Shown here: positions 4,920 to 6,266 of the stretch, piece after piece
How positions within the stretch are numbered: the first letter of the stretch is position 1
Layout of the letters: each line of letters starts with the position of its first letter
NCBI GenBank assembly: GCA_902764045.1
Contig: CACWUI010000072.1
Location: 1 to 6,266, forward strand
Direction: 5' to 3'
DNA: 6,266 bases
Source of the DNA: an uncultured Lachnospiraceae bacterium
Lineage (GTDB): Bacteria; Bacillota; Clostridia; Lachnospirales; Lachnospiraceae
Translations under genes and position numbers: made by a program
Notes under the pieces: model-generated
The model's database searches: none
The model's input: only the letters and a program-made list of their open reading frames with translations
What the model was told of the DNA's origin: nothing

Positions 4920-5204
4920 ATGATAAAGATTTTAGCGAAGATAGTTGTAAAAGAGGATCGTATTGAGCAGTTTCATAACACTGCGGCAGAGCTGGTTGAA
5001 AAGTCCCGCGCAGAGGAGGGAAATGTGGCTTACACCCTGAATCAGAACATTAAAGATCCGGCGGAGCATATGTTTATGGAAGTCTGGAAAGACGAGGATG
5101 CAATAAACGAGCATAATGCCTCAGAGCATTTCACCGGTATTTTCCCCAAGCTTGCTGAAATGGCTAAAGAAGAGCCGGTGGTGGAGTTGTACAGGGAAGT
5201 GTGA
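4920..5204 (+). CDS. antibiotic biosynthesis monooxygenase (ABM) domain protein, putative quinol monooxygenase
   Basis: A 94-residue single-domain protein of the dimeric alpha-beta barrel ABM family (the YgiN/LsrG-like group). Members oxidise quinols or aromatic compounds without a cofactor, or isomerise small metabolites; the substrate here cannot be told. The N-terminal strand MIKILAKIVVKEDR is followed by a helix with a Lys-Ser-Arg-Ala-Glu-Glu-Gly-Asn segment (the usual 'EpGn..Y' motif) and YTLNQNIKDP. Next is MFMEVWKDEDAINEHNASEHF, whose EvW...a...H....H pattern (W56, H65 and H70) is the family signature. The ATG at 4920 follows AAAGGAAG (4906-4913). An upstream ATG at 4903 opens a frame of only six codons. 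The gene either shares the antitoxin transcript or uses a promoter I could not identify. It ends just before the palindromic hairpin at 5213-5271, which probably terminates it. Confidence 0.85.
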   Translation: MIKILAKIVVKEDRIEQFHNTAAELVEKSRAEEGNVAYTLNQNIKDPAEHMFMEVWKDEDAINEHNASEHFTGIFPKLAEMAKEEPVVELYREV

Positions 5205-5212
5205 TGCTCCTA

Positions 5213-5279
5213 AAGACACGGTGACAGTTCTCAGTCTCCTAGAAGGAGACAGAAAACCGTCCCAGTGTCTTATTTTTTT
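5213..5279 (+). repeat. 59-nt imperfect palindrome with T-tract (dispersed repeat-like element acting as terminator)
   Basis: Two 28-nt arms (5213-5240 and 5244-5271) around the loop AGA are reverse complements at 23 of 28 positions. The innermost 7 bp (GTCTCCT/AGGAGAC) and outermost 7 bp (AAGACAC/GTGTCTT) are perfect. A run of seven T residues follows after one A. The hairpin sits 8 nt after the ABM gene stop and would terminate its transcript. It is far longer and more structured than the other terminators in the window. The sequence AAGACAC...GACGGTTTTCTGTCTCC resembles palindromic repeats I recall as frequent in Lachnospiraceae genomes; a genome-wide count would be needed to establish that. 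Confidence 0.75.
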
Positions 5280-5286
5280 GGAAATA

Positions 5287-5295
5287 TGGTATAAT
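5287..5295 (+). promoter_or_regulatory. extended -10 promoter of the secreted protein gene
   Basis: TGG followed by TATAAT (5290-5295) forms an extended -10. No good -35 is present at 16-18 nt because that position falls in the tail of the palindromic element. Transcription would start near 5302, about 40 nt before the ATG. Confidence 0.6.
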
Positions 5296-5341
5296 AAAAC
5301 AAATGTGAAAAAAGTGTGTAATGTCGAAAGGAGCCGATGTT

Positions 5342-6266
5342 ATGTTTAATAAAAAGAAAAAGAAAAAAGGTTTGTTTTCAAGAACCATGGGGGCGGTACT
5401 GGCGACCTCCATGGGACTCGGGATCATCGGTACGGTGGGATGGATAGCTACCGGTAAGGATGAGGTTTATGCGAAAGATATAGGGGGAAAGAACTCTCAG
5501 GTTTGCGATGCCTGTAAGGCGATAAAAGATAAAAAACCGCCAACGGGCAGAGACTACAATAACGGCACCTATGGGGAAGCGTATGAATATGAAGACGTTT
5601 TTGGCAATGGAACGGTTTACCGTGGCGGAAACTCACTTTCAGGTCTTCAGGGGGGCACGCCTATGGATAACGACCCTAACGACTTTGCAAATGTCCTTCC
5701 CTACGGCGACACCTATATTGACGTCACCAAGATGGAATGGACTGAAGCCAATAAGGATAACTTCATCATCGATATTCAGGACAAGCGTTTCGTATGGGCC
5801 GCCGGATCAGACTATGAAGGATTGACAGACGGAAATAAAGAAAAACCGCTCGTTATCGATACGGATCCCATGGGACAGGGGTTAACAGCGAGTCAGATAC
5901 CTATGATTGCCTATGCGGGACCACTTAAGGGCTTTCTGGATGATTATCTGGGGGAGTCCAAGAGGTCGGGAAACACCAATTCCATCGTAGCTCCCGCGGG
6001 AAGCTATCTCTACAGGATTACCTATTTGGGTGTTGTAACACTTAAAGATGGCACAAAGGGTAATCTGACCATCACTGTGCCGAAAGTCCAGATTGAAACG
6101 ACGGTTACTGTGGATGATACGCATCCTAATAAACTTACTTACAAAGAAGGCGAAGAGGTCAAGGAATACAGTTATTCCAAGGCTCTTATTCGCGTGCAAA
6201 CCTATAATGAAATGAGTGTTGTCCCAAGCATCAAGGATAGTAAGGGAAATAATATTAATCCTATTG
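5342..6266 (+). CDS. secreted protein of unknown function, N-terminal 308 residues (3' end outside window)
   Basis: I do not recognise this protein. The start is ATG 5342 with AAAGGAG at 5327-5333. An ATG at 5337 is too close to that site and opens a different frame. Residues 1-44 look like a Gram-positive signal peptide: NKKKKKK, a hydrophobic stretch (MGAVLATSMGLGIIGTVGWIA, about 16-36), then DEVYA-KD with a likely signal peptidase I cut after A44. An uncleaved N-terminal anchor is the alternative. The mature part opens with a C-x-x-C pair (C55 and C58 in QVCDACKA), the only cysteines seen. It continues with a glycine- and aspartate-rich region (about 70-130) and then a beta-rich-looking stretch with PAGSYLYRITYLGVVTLKDG (about 218-237) and LTITVPKVQIETTVTV (about 242-257). 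These suggest an extracellular beta-sandwich repeat, an impression only. There is no stop before the right edge, so the protein exceeds 308 residues and may be a large surface protein. Confidence 0.85.
   Translation, partial: MFNKKKKKKGLFSRTMGAVLATSMGLGIIGTVGWIATGKDEVYAKDIGGKNSQVCDACKAIKDKKPPTGRDYNNGTYGEAYEYEDVFGNGTVYRGGNSLSGLQGGTPMDNDPNDFANVLPYGDTYIDVTKMEWTEANKDNFIIDIQDKRFVWAAGSDYEGLTDGNKEKPLVIDTDPMGQGLTASQIPMIAYAGPLKGFLDDYLGESKRSGNTNSIVAPAGSYLYRITYLGVVTLKDGTKGNLTITVPKVQIETTVTVDDTHPNKLTYKEGEEVKEYSYSKALIRVQTYNEMSVVPSIKDSKGNNINPI

Noticed and set aside
4903..4922. A six-codon frame (ATG 4903) whose stop overlaps the ABM gene start.
   Set aside because: It has no ribosome site at proper spacing, and its codons consist of the SD region of the real gene.
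5337..5341. ATG at 5337 as the start of the secreted protein.
   Set aside because: It is only 3 nt from the SD and in another frame that soon leaves the signal-peptide-like sequence. ATG 5342 gives the coherent protein.

Overview
The window looks like a piece of a low-to-mid GC Gram-positive (Firmicutes) chromosome, most likely a clostridial, Lachnospiraceae-type anaerobe. This is an inference. It rests on strong GGAGG ribosome sites, sigma-A promoters with TGnTATAAT extensions, tRNA genes without an encoded CCA, a lysine-rich Gram-positive signal peptide, and a GTCTCC-type long hairpin that resembles repeats I recall from that family.

Layout. Positions 1-1080 (minus) carry the first 360 codons of ATP-dependent phosphoenolpyruvate carboxykinase (pckA), whose 3' end lies beyond the left edge. 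A divergent promoter region (1081-1265) separates it from a 72-residue two-helix membrane protein (1266-1484, plus). Then come tRNA-Thr(GGT) with its own promoter and terminator, and an apparent two-gene operon (1717-3880) of the alanine aminotransferase alaA and a diacylglycerol-kinase-family lipid kinase. A bidirectional terminator (about 3879-3915) also serves the convergent tRNA-Leu(CAG) at 3938-4021 (minus). That gene is divergent from tRNA-Leu(AAG) at 4168-4252 (plus). Positions 4289-4919 hold a decayed brnT toxin gene overlapping an intact brnA-type antitoxin gene. Next are a small antibiotic-biosynthesis-monooxygenase-fold protein (4920-5204), a 59-nt imperfect palindrome with a T-tract, and the first 308 codons of a secreted protein of unknown function that runs off the right edge.

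How the genes relate. PckA and AlaA both sit at the phosphoenolpyruvate/pyruvate/amino-acid node of central metabolism, but they are on different strands with separate promoters. The lipid kinase starts 7 nt after alaA and is probably cotranscribed with it. The tRNA genes are single-gene units with near-consensus promoters. The tRNA-rich, repeat-bearing part (4020-5280) is the accessory-looking part of the window.

The most notable observations are a toxin-antitoxin locus that has lost its toxin and kept its antitoxin, a leucine tRNA with the unusual anticodon AAG (a candidate for inosine editing), a perfect 9-bp dyad covering the pckA -10 box, and the palindromic repeat with a related half copy. 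I see no CRISPR array, transposase or replication origin, and nothing that amounts to a wholly new system.
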